From the NCBI GenBank assembly GCA_017455585.1, contig JAFSZU010000052.1, positions 1 to 47,639 of the forward strand: DNA of 47,639 nucleotides, given 5' to 3'. Positions within the stretch are counted from its first letter, which is position 1, and the number at the start of each line of letters is the position of its first letter. The translations under genes and the position numbers were made by a program. This document shows, piece after piece, positions 33,955-40,943 of the stretch. A model generated the notes under the pieces. That model searched no databases, was not told where the DNA came from, and worked only from the letters and a program-made list of their open reading frames with translations. The DNA is from Bacteroidaceae bacterium (GTDB lineage Bacteria; Bacteroidota; Bacteroidia; Bacteroidales; Bacteroidaceae).

Positions 33955-35172
33955 ATGAATCTCTTTGACGTTTATCCCCTCTTCCCCATCAACATTGTCC
34001 GTGGCCGCGGCTGTCGCGTGTGGGACGATCAAGGTACAGAATACCTTGATCTCTATGGCGGTCATGCCGTCATCTCTATCGGTCATGCCCATCCGCATTA
34101 TGTGGAGGCCGTGAGCCATCAGGTGGCACAGCTCGGATTCTACAGCAACTCCGTGGTGAACAAGCTGCAACAGCAGCTGGCCGAGCGGTTAGGCAAGGCC
34201 TGCGGCTATGACGACTACCGCCTGTTTCTCATCAACAGCGGTGCCGAGGCCAACGAGAACGCGCTGAAGCTGGCTTCGTTCCACACAGGGCGTAAGCGCG
34301 TCCTCTCTGCCCAGAAGGCGTTCCACGGGCGCACGTCGCTGGCCGTGGAAGTGACCAACAACCCGAAAATCATTGCCCCCATTAACGCCAACGGACACAC
34401 CACCTTCCTGCCACTCAACGACTTGGACGCCTGGAAGGCAGAACTGGCGAAAGGCGATGTGGCGGCTTGCATCATCGAGTGCATCCAGGGCGTGGGCGGC
34501 ATCCAGCTGGCCACGGCTGAATTCATGCAGGGTCTGCGCGCCGCTTGTGACGAGACGGGCACGGTGCTCATCTGTGATGAGATACAATGCGGCTACGGGC
34601 GCAGCGGGCGGTTCTTTGCCCATCAGTGGTTGATGAACACCTCCTCCGGGGGAGGCTGGGATGGGGCCCCAGACATCATCACCGTAGCCAAAGGCATCGC
34701 CAACGGTTTCCCCATGGGGGCTGTGCTCATCTCGCCCAAGTTCGAGGCTGTCTATGGACAACTCGGCACCACTTTCGGCGGCAATCACCTGGCTTGCGCC
34801 GCTGCGCTGGCCGTGCTGGATGTCATCGAGGGTGAGGGTCTGGTGGAGAATGCAAGGAAGGTGGGCGAATATCTGATGGAGGAAGTTGACAAGATGACGA
34901 GTAAACAAGTTGACAAGTTGGATGTTCAAACAAGCAACTCGTCAACTCGTCAACTCGTCAACTCGTCAACTATCAAGGAGGTGCGCGGTCGCGGCCTGAT
35001 GATTGGAATAGAGTTGGACCAGCCCTACAAGGAGGTGCGTCAGCGACTGCTCTTTGAGGAACACGTGTTCACAGGCTGTGCCGGCACCAATGTGCTGCGT
35101 CTGCTGCCACCGCTGTGCATGAGCATTGAGGACGCAGATGAATTCATCGTGAAACTAAAGAAAGTACTATAA
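33955..35172 (+). CDS. argD: Acyl-ornithine aminotransferase with in-frame repeat insertions
   Basis: PLP-dependent transamination of N-acyl-glutamate semialdehyde to N-acyl-ornithine. 405 residues, roughly 30 more than usual. Typical parts are INSGAEANENALKLAS (about 92-107), HGRTSLAVEVTNN, CDEIQCGYGRSGRFFAHQ with the PLP Asp, and Lys246 in TVAKGIANGFPMGAVL. TTFGGNHLACAAALAVLD and the C-terminal RGRGLMIGIELD also match. Two extra stretches stand out: NTSSGGGWDGA after FFAHQWLM (nt 34640-34669) and DKMTSKQVDKLDVQTSNSST... (nt 34885-34970), which separates the conserved helix GEYLMEEV from KEVRGRGLMIG. Both are copies of repeat families found elsewhere in the window. Own promoter at 33915. Confidence 0.94.
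   Translation: MNLFDVYPLFPINIVRGRGCRVWDDQGTEYLDLYGGHAVISIGHAHPHYVEAVSHQVAQLGFYSNSVVNKLQQQLAERLGKACGYDDYRLFLINSGAEANENALKLASFHTGRKRVLSAQKAFHGRTSLAVEVTNNPKIIAPINANGHTTFLPLNDLDAWKAELAKGDVAACIIECIQGVGGIQLATAEFMQGLRAACDETGTVLICDEIQCGYGRSGRFFAHQWLMNTSSGGGWDGAPDIITVAKGIANGFPMGAVLISPKFEAVYGQLGTTFGGNHLACAAALAVLDVIEGEGLVENARKVGEYLMEEVDKMTSKQVDKLDVQTSNSSTRQLVNSSTIKEVRGRGLMIGIELDQPYKEVRQRLLFEEHVFTGCAGTNVLRLLPPLCMSIEDADEFIVKLKKVL
34638..34670. repeat. Half unit of the G/C-rich element inside argD
   Basis: CCTCCTCCGGGGGAGG (34640-34655) forms a short hairpin and is followed by CTGGGATGGGGCCCC. It is diverged but similar in layout to the half unit in proA. It encodes SSGGGWDGAP and interrupts the usual FAHQ...PDIITVAKG stretch. 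Confidence 0.5.
34885..34970. repeat. CAAGTTGA-family element in inverted arrangement inside argD
   Basis: Direct GTTGACAAG/ATGACGAG/GTAAACAA units are followed by four tandem copies of the inverse octamer CAACTCGT, ending CAACTCGTCAAC. The two halves can pair into a long hairpin. The stretch stays open in the argD frame. Confidence 0.85.
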
Positions 35173-35195
35173 CTCCACAAACCCTACAACCCTTT

Positions 35196-35753
35196 ATGAA
35201 CGATCAACTCAAACAAATCGGAGAGCGCCTACGCGGCCTGCGTGACGCCCTTGATATACCTGCTCAGGAAGTTGCAGACCTCTGTGGTCTGTCCTTGGAA
35301 CGTTATGAGCAAATAGAGCGCGGCGAGGTGGACATCACTATCTCCAAACTGATGATGATCGCCAACAAGTACGGTGTCACCACCGAAGCTCTCATCTTCG
35401 ACGAGGAGCCTCACATGCACGGCTATCTTGTTGTCCGCAAAGGACAGGGCATGAGCATTGAGCGCACCAAGGCCTATAAATACCAGAGCCTGACCGGCGG
35501 CTTTGCCGGTAATAAGGCGGAAGTCTTCATCGTCACGGTGGAGCCCAAGCCCGATGCCCACACCATCTACAAGAACACCCACCCCGGACAAGAATTCAAC
35601 ATGATTCTGGAAGGAGCGATGGAGCTGTTCCTGGGCGGCAAGACCATCGTGCTCGAGGAGGGCGACAGCATCTATTTCGACAGCACCAAGCCCCACGGCA
35701 TGCGCGCCATCGGCGACCGGCCCGTGCGCTTCCTGGCATTCACAGTAGAATAA
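35196..35753 (+). CDS. XRE-family regulator with C-terminal cupin domain
   Basis: 185 residues. The N-terminal Cro/C1-type helix-turn-helix (about 7-62) shows IGERLRGLRDALDIPAQEVADLCGLSLERYEQIERGEVDITISKL, here read as helix 1 to helix 5. The cupin barrel (about 110-183) shows THPGQEFNMILEGAMELFLGGKTIVLEEGDSIYFDSTKPHG, with His/Glu ligand-like residues. Such two-domain proteins sense a small ligand in the cupin. It is 23 bases after argD and 7 bases before the acyl-CoA ligase. In this phylum the same regulator-ligase pair is common, so control of the ligase gene is the likely role. Confidence 0.9.
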   Translation: MNDQLKQIGERLRGLRDALDIPAQEVADLCGLSLERYEQIERGEVDITISKLMMIANKYGVTTEALIFDEEPHMHGYLVVRKGQGMSIERTKAYKYQSLTGGFAGNKAEVFIVTVEPKPDAHTIYKNTHPGQEFNMILEGAMELFLGGKTIVLEEGDSIYFDSTKPHGMRAIGDRPVRFLAFTVE

Positions 35754-35760
35754 CACGACT

Positions 35761-37650
35761 ATGGTTGAAAGATTCCTGAAACAAACACAATTCACGTCCT
35801 ACGAGGACTACAACGAGCACTTGGAGTTCATCATCCCCGAACACTTCAACTTTGCCTACGACGTGATGGACGCCTGGGCCGAAGAAGCTCCCGACAAGCT
35901 GGCACTGCTCTGGACCAACGACGAGGGTGTGGAGCGTCGCGCCACCTTCGGCCAGCTGAAGACCGAGAGCGACCAGGCCGCCGCCTACCTCCAGAGCCTC
36001 GGCATCGGCAAGGGCGACCCCGTGATGCTCATTCTCAAGCGTCGCTACGAATGGTGGATTACCATGTTGGCCCTGCACAAGCTGGCTGCTGTGGTCATCC
36101 CCGCCACCCACATGCTCACCAAGCACGACATTATATATAGGAATACGCGCGCGAGCGTGAAAGCCATCATCTGCGTGGATGACCCGTATGTGATGAGCCA
36201 GGTGGAAGCCGCCATGCTCGAAAGTCCCACTGTGGAGGTGCTGGTGAAAGTCAGACCCACCCCCTTGCCCCTCCCTGCGAGGGAGGGGAGCAGTCACCTT
36301 CTGACTGCTGAAAAGAATATCATTTCTCAAATTCATTATGCTCCCCTCCCTCGCAGGGAGGGGCAGGGGGGTGGGTCTTGGCATGACTGGCACACCGAAC
36401 TCCCCATCGCCCCCGCCTTCCACCGTCCTGCCGTCCCCAACAACAACGACGACACCATGCTGATGTACTTCACCAGCGGCACCAGCGGCGAGCCAAAGAT
36501 GGTGGCACATGACTTCCTTTATGCTATGGGACACCTGACCACGGGTGTCTTCTGGCACAACCTCAGCGAGGACAGTCTGCACCTCACCGTGGCCGACACG
36601 GGCTGGGGCAAGGCTGTCTGGGGCAAGTTCTACGGACAATGGTTCGCAGGCGCCACCGTCTTCGTCTTCGACCATGAAAAGTTCGATGCCGACCGCCTGC
36701 TGCGGCAGATGGAGAAGTATCACGTCACCAGTTTCTGTGCTCCGCCCACCATATACCGCTTCATGATTCGTGAAGACCTCTCAAAGTATGACCTCAACGC
36801 CCTGCGCTATTGCTGTACAGCCGGCGAAGCTCTGAATCCCGCTGTCTATGAGAAGTTCTACGAACAGACAGGCATTCGCCTCATGGAAGGCTTCGGGCAG
36901 ACCGAGACGACCATGACCCTCGGCACCATGCCTTGGATGGAACCCAAACCCGGCAGCATGGGCAAGCCCAACGGACAGTACGAGATTGACCTACTGAGAG
37001 CCGACGGCACGCCTTGCGAGGACGGTGAGAAGGGAGAGATTGTCATTAGAGTTGACAAGTTGACAAGTAAACAAGTTGACAAGTTGACAAGTAAACAAGT
37101 TGACAAGTTGACAAGTAAACAAGTTGACAAGTTAGCAGCACAAACAACTCGTCAACTCGTCAACTCGTCAACTTGTCAACAAAAAAAGCCCCTCGGCCTC
37201 TTCAAGGAGTATTACCGCGACCCTGAGTTGACTCGCGAAGCCTGGCACGACGGCATCTATCACACGGGCGACATGGCTTGGCGCGACGAGGACGGCTACT
37301 ACTGGTTCGAGGGCCGCATCGACGACGTCATCAAGTCCAGCGGCTACCGCATCGGCCCCTTCGAGGTGGAGAGTGCGCTGATGACGCATCCCGCCGTGGT
37401 GGAATGTGCCATCACCGGCGTGCCCGATGACATCCGCGGCATGGTAGTGAAAGCCACGATTGTCCTGGGTAAAGAATGGAAGGACCGGGCGGGCGATGCC
37501 CTCATCAAGGAACTGCAAGAACATGTGAAACGGGAAACCGCTCCCTACAAATATCCCCGCATCATCGAGTTCGTGGATGAACTGCCCAAGACCATCAGCG
37601 GCAAGATCCGCAGAGTGGAGATCAGGCAGAAAGATAACAATAAGAATTGA
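35761..37650 (+). CDS. AMP-forming acetyl/acyl-CoA synthetase-like ligase with two in-frame repeat insertions
   Basis: Activates a carboxylic acid as adenylate and transfers it to CoA. 629 residues, about 80-90 above the expected length; the excess equals two insertions (residues about 165-206 and 431-474). Core motifs are intact: the P-loop-like YFTSGTSGEPKM (A3), WGKAVWGKFYGQWFAG, YCCTAGEALNP (A4), EGFGQTETT (A5), YHTGDMAWRDEDGYYWFEGRIDDVIKSSGYRIGPFEVE (A7-A8), and the C-terminal catalytic Lys in TISGKIRRVEIR (A10). The insertions fall before the A3 motif and just before the A7 region, both in surface-loop positions. Membership in the medium-chain or acetyl-CoA synthetase group is likely; substrate unknown. 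Preceded by its probable regulator. Confidence 0.93.
   Translation: MVERFLKQTQFTSYEDYNEHLEFIIPEHFNFAYDVMDAWAEEAPDKLALLWTNDEGVERRATFGQLKTESDQAAAYLQSLGIGKGDPVMLILKRRYEWWITMLALHKLAAVVIPATHMLTKHDIIYRNTRASVKAIICVDDPYVMSQVEAAMLESPTVEVLVKVRPTPLPLPAREGSSHLLTAEKNIISQIHYAPLPRREGQGGGSWHDWHTELPIAPAFHRPAVPNNNDDTMLMYFTSGTSGEPKMVAHDFLYAMGHLTTGVFWHNLSEDSLHLTVADTGWGKAVWGKFYGQWFAGATVFVFDHEKFDADRLLRQMEKYHVTSFCAPPTIYRFMIREDLSKYDLNALRYCCTAGEALNPAVYEKFYEQTGIRLMEGFGQTETTMTLGTMPWMEPKPGSMGKPNGQYEIDLLRADGTPCEDGEKGEIVIRVDKLTSKQVDKLTSKQVDKLTSKQVDKLAAQTTRQLVNSSTCQQKKPLGLFKEYYRDPELTREAWHDGIYHTGDMAWRDEDGYYWFEGRIDDVIKSSGYRIGPFEVESALMTHPAVVECAITGVPDDIRGMVVKATIVLGKEWKDRAGDALIKELQEHVKRETAPYKYPRIIEFVDELPKTISGKIRRVEIRQKDNNKN
36253..36378. 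repeat. Full G/C-rich double-hairpin element inside the acyl-CoA ligase
   Basis: 126 bases (exactly 42 codons) with 24-base terminal inverted repeats differing at one position (36253-36276 against 36355-36378). The same start AGACCCACCCCCTTGCCCC and the same tail GTCACCTT...GACTGCT as in the RND copy are present, but it is read in another phase. It encodes RPTPLPLPAREGSS ... APLPRREGQGGGS. Confidence 0.92.
37051..37180. repeat. CAAGTTGA-family element inside the acyl-CoA ligase
   Basis: Three tandem copies of a 24-base unit made of GTTGACAA, GTTGACAA and GTAAACAA are followed by a short spacer, then CAACTCGT copies and CTTGTCAAC. The halves form a long inverted repeat. It is in frame (VDKLTSKQ repeated three times) and is followed by seven A residues. 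Confidence 0.92.
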
Positions 37651-37662
37651 TCATCAACTATA

Positions 37663-37745
37663 ACCACAGATTTCTCAGATTAAACAGATTCCTATCTGTC
37701 TCTAATCCGTGTAATTAAATCCGTGTAATCCGTGTAATCTGTGGT
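37663..37745. repeat. ACCACAGATT...AATCTGTGGTT element upstream of proC
   Basis: A short version of the composite element. The ends are perfect inverted repeats (ACCACAGATT / AATCTGTGGT), with GTGTAATC repeats inside and no REP-like hairpin. It fills the gap between the ligase and proC. Confidence 0.75.
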
Positions 37746-37767
37746 TTGTAAATAGTATCTAATAAAC

Positions 37768-38568
37768 ATGAAGTTCGCCATTATCGGAGCCGGTAATATC
37801 GGCGGTGCGCTGGCCTTTGGTCTCGCACAAAGCAAGTTGGTCCGTACAGAGGACATCAGCATCAGTAATACACACCCAGAGAAGCTGGAGCGCATCAAGG
37901 CCTTTGACCCCGCCATCCGCACCACCACCGACAACCGCGAGTGCATCGACGGTGCAGATGTGGTCGTTCTGGCTATGAAGCCCTGGAAACTGAAAGAAGC
38001 CGCCGAACAACTCAAGCCTTGGCTCGACTACGATCGTCAGATTGTTGCTTCGATGGTCGGCGGCGTGGGACTGAAGGATTTGCAGGAAGTGTTTGAGAAG
38101 GATGGCAAATGCCCTCCCCTCTACTACCTCATCCCCAACACCGCCATCGCTGCCCGCCAGAGCATGACCTTCCTCTCCTCTGTGGGTGCCACAAAGGAGC
38201 AGGACGAGGCGCTCTTGGCTGTCTTTAAGGACTTGGGCGACGCCATGCTGGTGGAGGAACGCCTGATGAACGCCGGTCTGGTGCTGGCTTCCTGCGGCAT
38301 AGCATACGCCCTGCGTTACATCCGCGCCAACACTCAGGGCGGTGTGCTCCTGGGCTTCACGCCCGCTGATGCCCAACGCATTGTGGCACAGACCATGAAA
38401 GGTGCCGCCAGCCTGTTGAGTGTGGACCATTCACATCCCGAAGCTGAGATAGACAAGGTCACCACCCCTGCCGGTCTCACCATCCGCGGCCTCAACGCCA
38501 TGGAGCGCAACGGCTTCACCACAGCCATCATCGAAGGCCTCATGGCCTCCATTCCCCAAAGTAAATAG
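37768..38568 (+). CDS. proC: Pyrroline-5-carboxylate reductase
   Basis: NAD(P)H-dependent last step of proline synthesis. 266 residues, the standard length. The Rossmann motif is at the very start (MKFAIIGAGNIGGALAFGLAQ). VVLAMKPWKL and the conserved core YLIPNTAIAARQSMTF correspond to the usual MPNTP segment. The C-terminal dimerisation helices contain VTTPAGLTIRGLNAMERNGF, the proC signature (T-x-P-G-G/L-T). Start chosen at the Rossmann strand. No insertion element is seen within it; proB follows after 56 bases holding a GCGCG-type hairpin. Confidence 0.95.
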   Translation: MKFAIIGAGNIGGALAFGLAQSKLVRTEDISISNTHPEKLERIKAFDPAIRTTTDNRECIDGADVVVLAMKPWKLKEAAEQLKPWLDYDRQIVASMVGGVGLKDLQEVFEKDGKCPPLYYLIPNTAIAARQSMTFLSSVGATKEQDEALLAVFKDLGDAMLVEERLMNAGLVLASCGIAYALRYIRANTQGGVLLGFTPADAQRIVAQTMKGAASLLSVDHSHPEAEIDKVTTPAGLTIRGLNAMERNGFTTAIIEGLMASIPQSK

Positions 38569-38582
38569 CCACCCGTCTTCAG

Positions 38583-38607
38583 GTTGGGTATAGCGCGTAT
38601 TCGCGCC
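38583..38607. repeat. GTTGGGT-GCGCG hairpin, copy 1
   Basis: GTTGGGTATAGCGCGTATTCGCGCC, here written in two parts as GTTGGGTATA + GCGCGTATTCGCGC. The stem is GCGCG/CGCGC with a TATT loop. A related copy lies at 39468-39493, on the other side of proB. Confidence 0.65.
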
Positions 38608-38624
38608 TAACAATCTATCACTCC

Positions 38625-39389
38625 ATGAGAATAGTTATCAAAATCGGCAGCAATGTCCTCACTCGCTCAGACGGCAAGCTGGACGTCACCCGTATGTCAG
38701 CGCTCGTGGACCAGGTGGCATGGTTGCGGCAGCAAGGCCATGAAGTCATCCTCGTGTCCTCTGGTGCCGTAGCTTGTGGACGAAGTGAACTGCAAGTTGG
38801 TCACACCTTGGATTCTGTGGAACAGCGTCAGCTCTTCTCAGCCCTCGGGCAGGTGAAGCTCGTTGGACTCTACTACGATCTCTTCCGCGAGTTCCACATC
38901 CATGTGGGCCAAGTGCTGACGATGAAAGAGAACTTCCAGCCTGGCGAACAGTTTGAGAACCAGCGTGCCTGTATGCGGGTGATGCTGGAGAACGGCGTGC
39001 TACCTATTGTCAACGAGAACGACACCGTCTGCGTGACGGAACTGATGTTCACCGATAACGACGAACTCAGCGGCCTCATCGCCCAGATGATGGAGGCCGA
39101 CATGCTCATCCTGCTCTCCAACATCGATGGCATCTTCACCGGCCACCCCGATGACCCGCAGTCCCAGTTGATTCGTAGCGTGGCCCCTGGCACTGACCTC
39201 TCCTCTTACATCAGAACGGAGAAGAGCGCCTTCGGTCGAGGCGGTATGCACTCCAAATACACCACCGCCACCCGTGTGCAGACAGCAGGCATCCGTGTCA
39301 TCATTGCCAACGGCGAGCGAGAGAACATCCTCATCGACCTCTTTGAACAACCAGCGAAAACCCCGCACACTGTATTCTCCTCCTCGTGA
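38625..39389 (+). CDS. proB: Glutamate 5-kinase, short form without PUA domain
   Basis: ATP-dependent phosphorylation of glutamate, first step of proline synthesis. 254 residues covering only the amino-acid-kinase domain. MRIVIKIGSNVL, VSSGAVACG, PIVNENDTV, FTDNDELSGLIAQMMEADMLILLSNIDGIFT and KSAFGRGGMHSKYTTA are all in the expected order. The PUA domain present in longer ProB proteins (about 360 residues) is absent. Short forms exist in nature, so this need not be damage. It ends with Ser-Ser-Ser, close to a direct repeat (CCTCGTGAATC) that spans the stop codon. proA begins 52 bases on. Confidence 0.94.
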   Translation: MRIVIKIGSNVLTRSDGKLDVTRMSALVDQVAWLRQQGHEVILVSSGAVACGRSELQVGHTLDSVEQRQLFSALGQVKLVGLYYDLFREFHIHVGQVLTMKENFQPGEQFENQRACMRVMLENGVLPIVNENDTVCVTELMFTDNDELSGLIAQMMEADMLILLSNIDGIFTGHPDDPQSQLIRSVAPGTDLSSYIRTEKSAFGRGGMHSKYTTATRVQTAGIRVIIANGERENILIDLFEQPAKTPHTVFSSS

Positions 39390-39455
39390 ATCACCATTCA
39401 TGAACCAGCCTCCTTCCTCGTGAATCCCTCTCCCATCCTTCATGAAATCAACATC
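39382..39455. repeat. TCCTCGTGAATC...TTCATGAA direct repeat spanning the proB end and proA start
   Basis: Two imperfect copies of a ~33-base unit (TCCTCGTGAATC + ATTCATGAA, and TCCTCGTGAATC + CTTCATGAA). The first supplies the proB stop codon and the second the proA ATG, so a local duplication made this junction. Confidence 0.55.
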
Positions 39456-40743
39456 TGATAATCTTTGGTTGGGTGCCGCGCATACTTGCGCGGAATCCCC
39501 CTCCCCTGTGCCATCCTCCTTCCTTGCTTCCAAGGCCGCCAGCAAGCACCTGGCCCGCCTCTCCGATGAAGCGCGCAATGCCATCCTCTTGGACTTGGCC
39601 ACTGCCACCGATGCACACACTGCCGACATCCTTGCCGCCAACGCCCTCGACCTCGCCCGCATGGACCAGGCCGACCCTCGCTACGACCGTCTGCAACTGA
39701 CCGAAGCCCGTCTGCGTGACATCGCTGCCGACCTGCGCAAGGTGGCCTCGCTTCCTTCTCCACTGGGTCATGTGTTGAAGCACAGTATCCTGCCCAACGG
39801 ACTGGAACTCACCCGCGTCAGCGTGCCCTTCGGTGTCATCGGCATCATCTTTGAGGCTCGTCCCAATGTGTGCTTCGACTGCTTCGCCCTCTGCCTGAAG
39901 GCGGGCAGTGCCTGTATCCTCAAAGGAGGCAGCGACGCCAAAGACAGTTGCACAGCCATCGTCACCCTCATCCACGAAGTCCTTCAGCGTCACGGCCTCC
40001 CCGCAGAGACCGCCCTGCTGCTCACTAATCACGAGGACACAGACTGTCTGCTCACCGCCCGCGGCCTCGTCGATCTCATCATCCCGCGTGGCAGCAGCCG
40101 ACTTATCAACTACGTCCGGGAGCACGCCCGCATTCCCGTCATTGAAACAGGTGCCGGTGTTGTACATTGTTACATCGACCGTGCTGCCGACCTCAAGAAA
40201 GCCATCCCCATCGTGGTGAATGCCAAGACCCGCCGCGTCAGCGTCTGCAACGCCCTCGACTGCCTCATCATCCATCGCGACCGCCTTGCCGACCTGCCAG
40301 CCCTTTGCCAGCCACTCTTTGACAAAAACGTCTTCATCGAGGCAGGTGAAGATGCTTATAAGCTACTGCAGGTAATCGCTCCCTCCCTAACGGGGAGGAC
40401 GGGGGGAGAGTCTTTCGGCACCGAGTTCCTCTCCCTGCGCATGGCCGTGAAAGTCGTTGACAGCCTGGACGAAGCCCTCGACCACATCGCCCGCTACGGC
40501 TCCGGCCACAGCGAAAGCATTGTCACCGAAGACCCAGAAACTGCTCGCCGCTTCCTCGCCGAAGTGGATGCTGCCTGCGTCTATCACAATGCTCCCACCA
40601 GCTTCACTGACGGCGGGCAGTTCGGCCTCGGAGCCGAGATTGGCATCAGCACCCAGAAGCTCCACGCCCGCGGCCCCATGGCTCTCGAAGAAATCACTAC
40701 CTACAAATGGCTTATCAAGGGCGAAGGACAGACCCGCCCATAA
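39442..40743 (+). CDS. proA: Glutamate-5-semialdehyde dehydrogenase with repeat-derived N-terminus and one insertion
   Basis: NADPH-dependent reduction of glutamyl phosphate to the semialdehyde. 433 residues. Core motifs are present: [44 protein letters not shown], the catalytic Cys269 in SVCNALDC, and [17 protein letters not shown] near the end. The first ~28 residues ([26 protein letters not shown]) are not part of the normal start and are encoded by the GTTGGGT-GCGCG hairpin element. The usual protein begins around [15 protein letters not shown] second extra piece, [10 protein letters not shown] (nt 40379-40413), is a half unit of the G/C-rich element placed before [12 protein letters not shown]. 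Catalytic parts are untouched. Confidence 0.94.
   Translation: MKSTSDNLWLGAAHTCAESPSPVPSSFLASKAASKHLARLSDEARNAILLDLATATDAHTADILAANALDLARMDQADPRYDRLQLTEARLRDIAADLRKVASLPSPLGHVLKHSILPNGLELTRVSVPFGVIGIIFEARPNVCFDCFALCLKAGSACILKGGSDAKDSCTAIVTLIHEVLQRHGLPAETALLLTNHEDTDCLLTARGLVDLIIPRGSSRLINYVREHARIPVIETGAGVVHCYIDRAADLKKAIPIVVNAKTRRVSVCNALDCLIIHRDRLADLPALCQPLFDKNVFIEAGEDAYKLLQVIAPSLTGRTGGESFGTEFLSLRMAVKVVDSLDEALDHIARYGSGHSESIVTEDPETARRFLAEVDAACVYHNAPTSFTDGGQFGLGAEIGISTQKLHARGPMALEEITTYKWLIKGEGQTRP
39468..39493. repeat. GTTGGGT-GCGCG hairpin, copy 2, inside proA
   Basis: GTTGGGTG followed by CCGCGCATACTTGCGCGG, a perfect 7-bp stem with a TACT loop. It encodes part of the odd proA N-terminus ([10 protein letters not shown]). 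Confidence 0.7.
40379..40413. repeat. Half unit of the G/C-rich element inside proA
   Basis: CTCCCTCCCTAACGGGGAGG followed by ACGGGGGGAGAGTCT. It has the same right-hand layout (hairpin, then G-run, then GTCT) as the full elements. It is in frame. Confidence 0.65.
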
Positions 40744-40782
40744 AGCCCCTACACCACAAGAACAATACTTGACCCCTCCAGA

Positions 40783-40943
40783 AGACCCACCCCAACCCCT
40801 CACTGTGAGGGAGGGGAGTGGCCATCATTGAAAGATGAAATATCAAGGCATAAAAAGGATTATAATGATGAACACAACATTCCGCTTGTTACAAAGGTAT
40901 ATGCTCCCCTCCTTGAAAGGGAAGGATAGGGGGGAGGGAGTGT
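40783..40943. repeat. G/C-rich double element spanning the tldD start codon
   Basis: The left hairpin AGACCCACCCCAACCCCTCA + CTGTGAGGGAGGGGAG (40783-40818) lies upstream of the gene. The inverted right hairpin CTCCCCTCCTTGAAAGGG + AAGGATAGGGGGGAGGG (about 40904-40938) lies inside its signal peptide. The ribosome-binding site (AAAAAGGA) and ATG codons lie between them. Confidence 0.7.

Noticed and set aside
34885..34970. argD as a pseudogene because of the low-complexity insertion
   Set aside because: The frame is intact on both sides, all catalytic motifs are present, and similar insertions occur in other intact genes.
40835..40864. Start of the tldD-like gene at 40835
   Set aside because: The ATG at 40865 has a better ribosome site (AAAAAGGA) and leads sooner into the signal peptide; 40835 is still possible.
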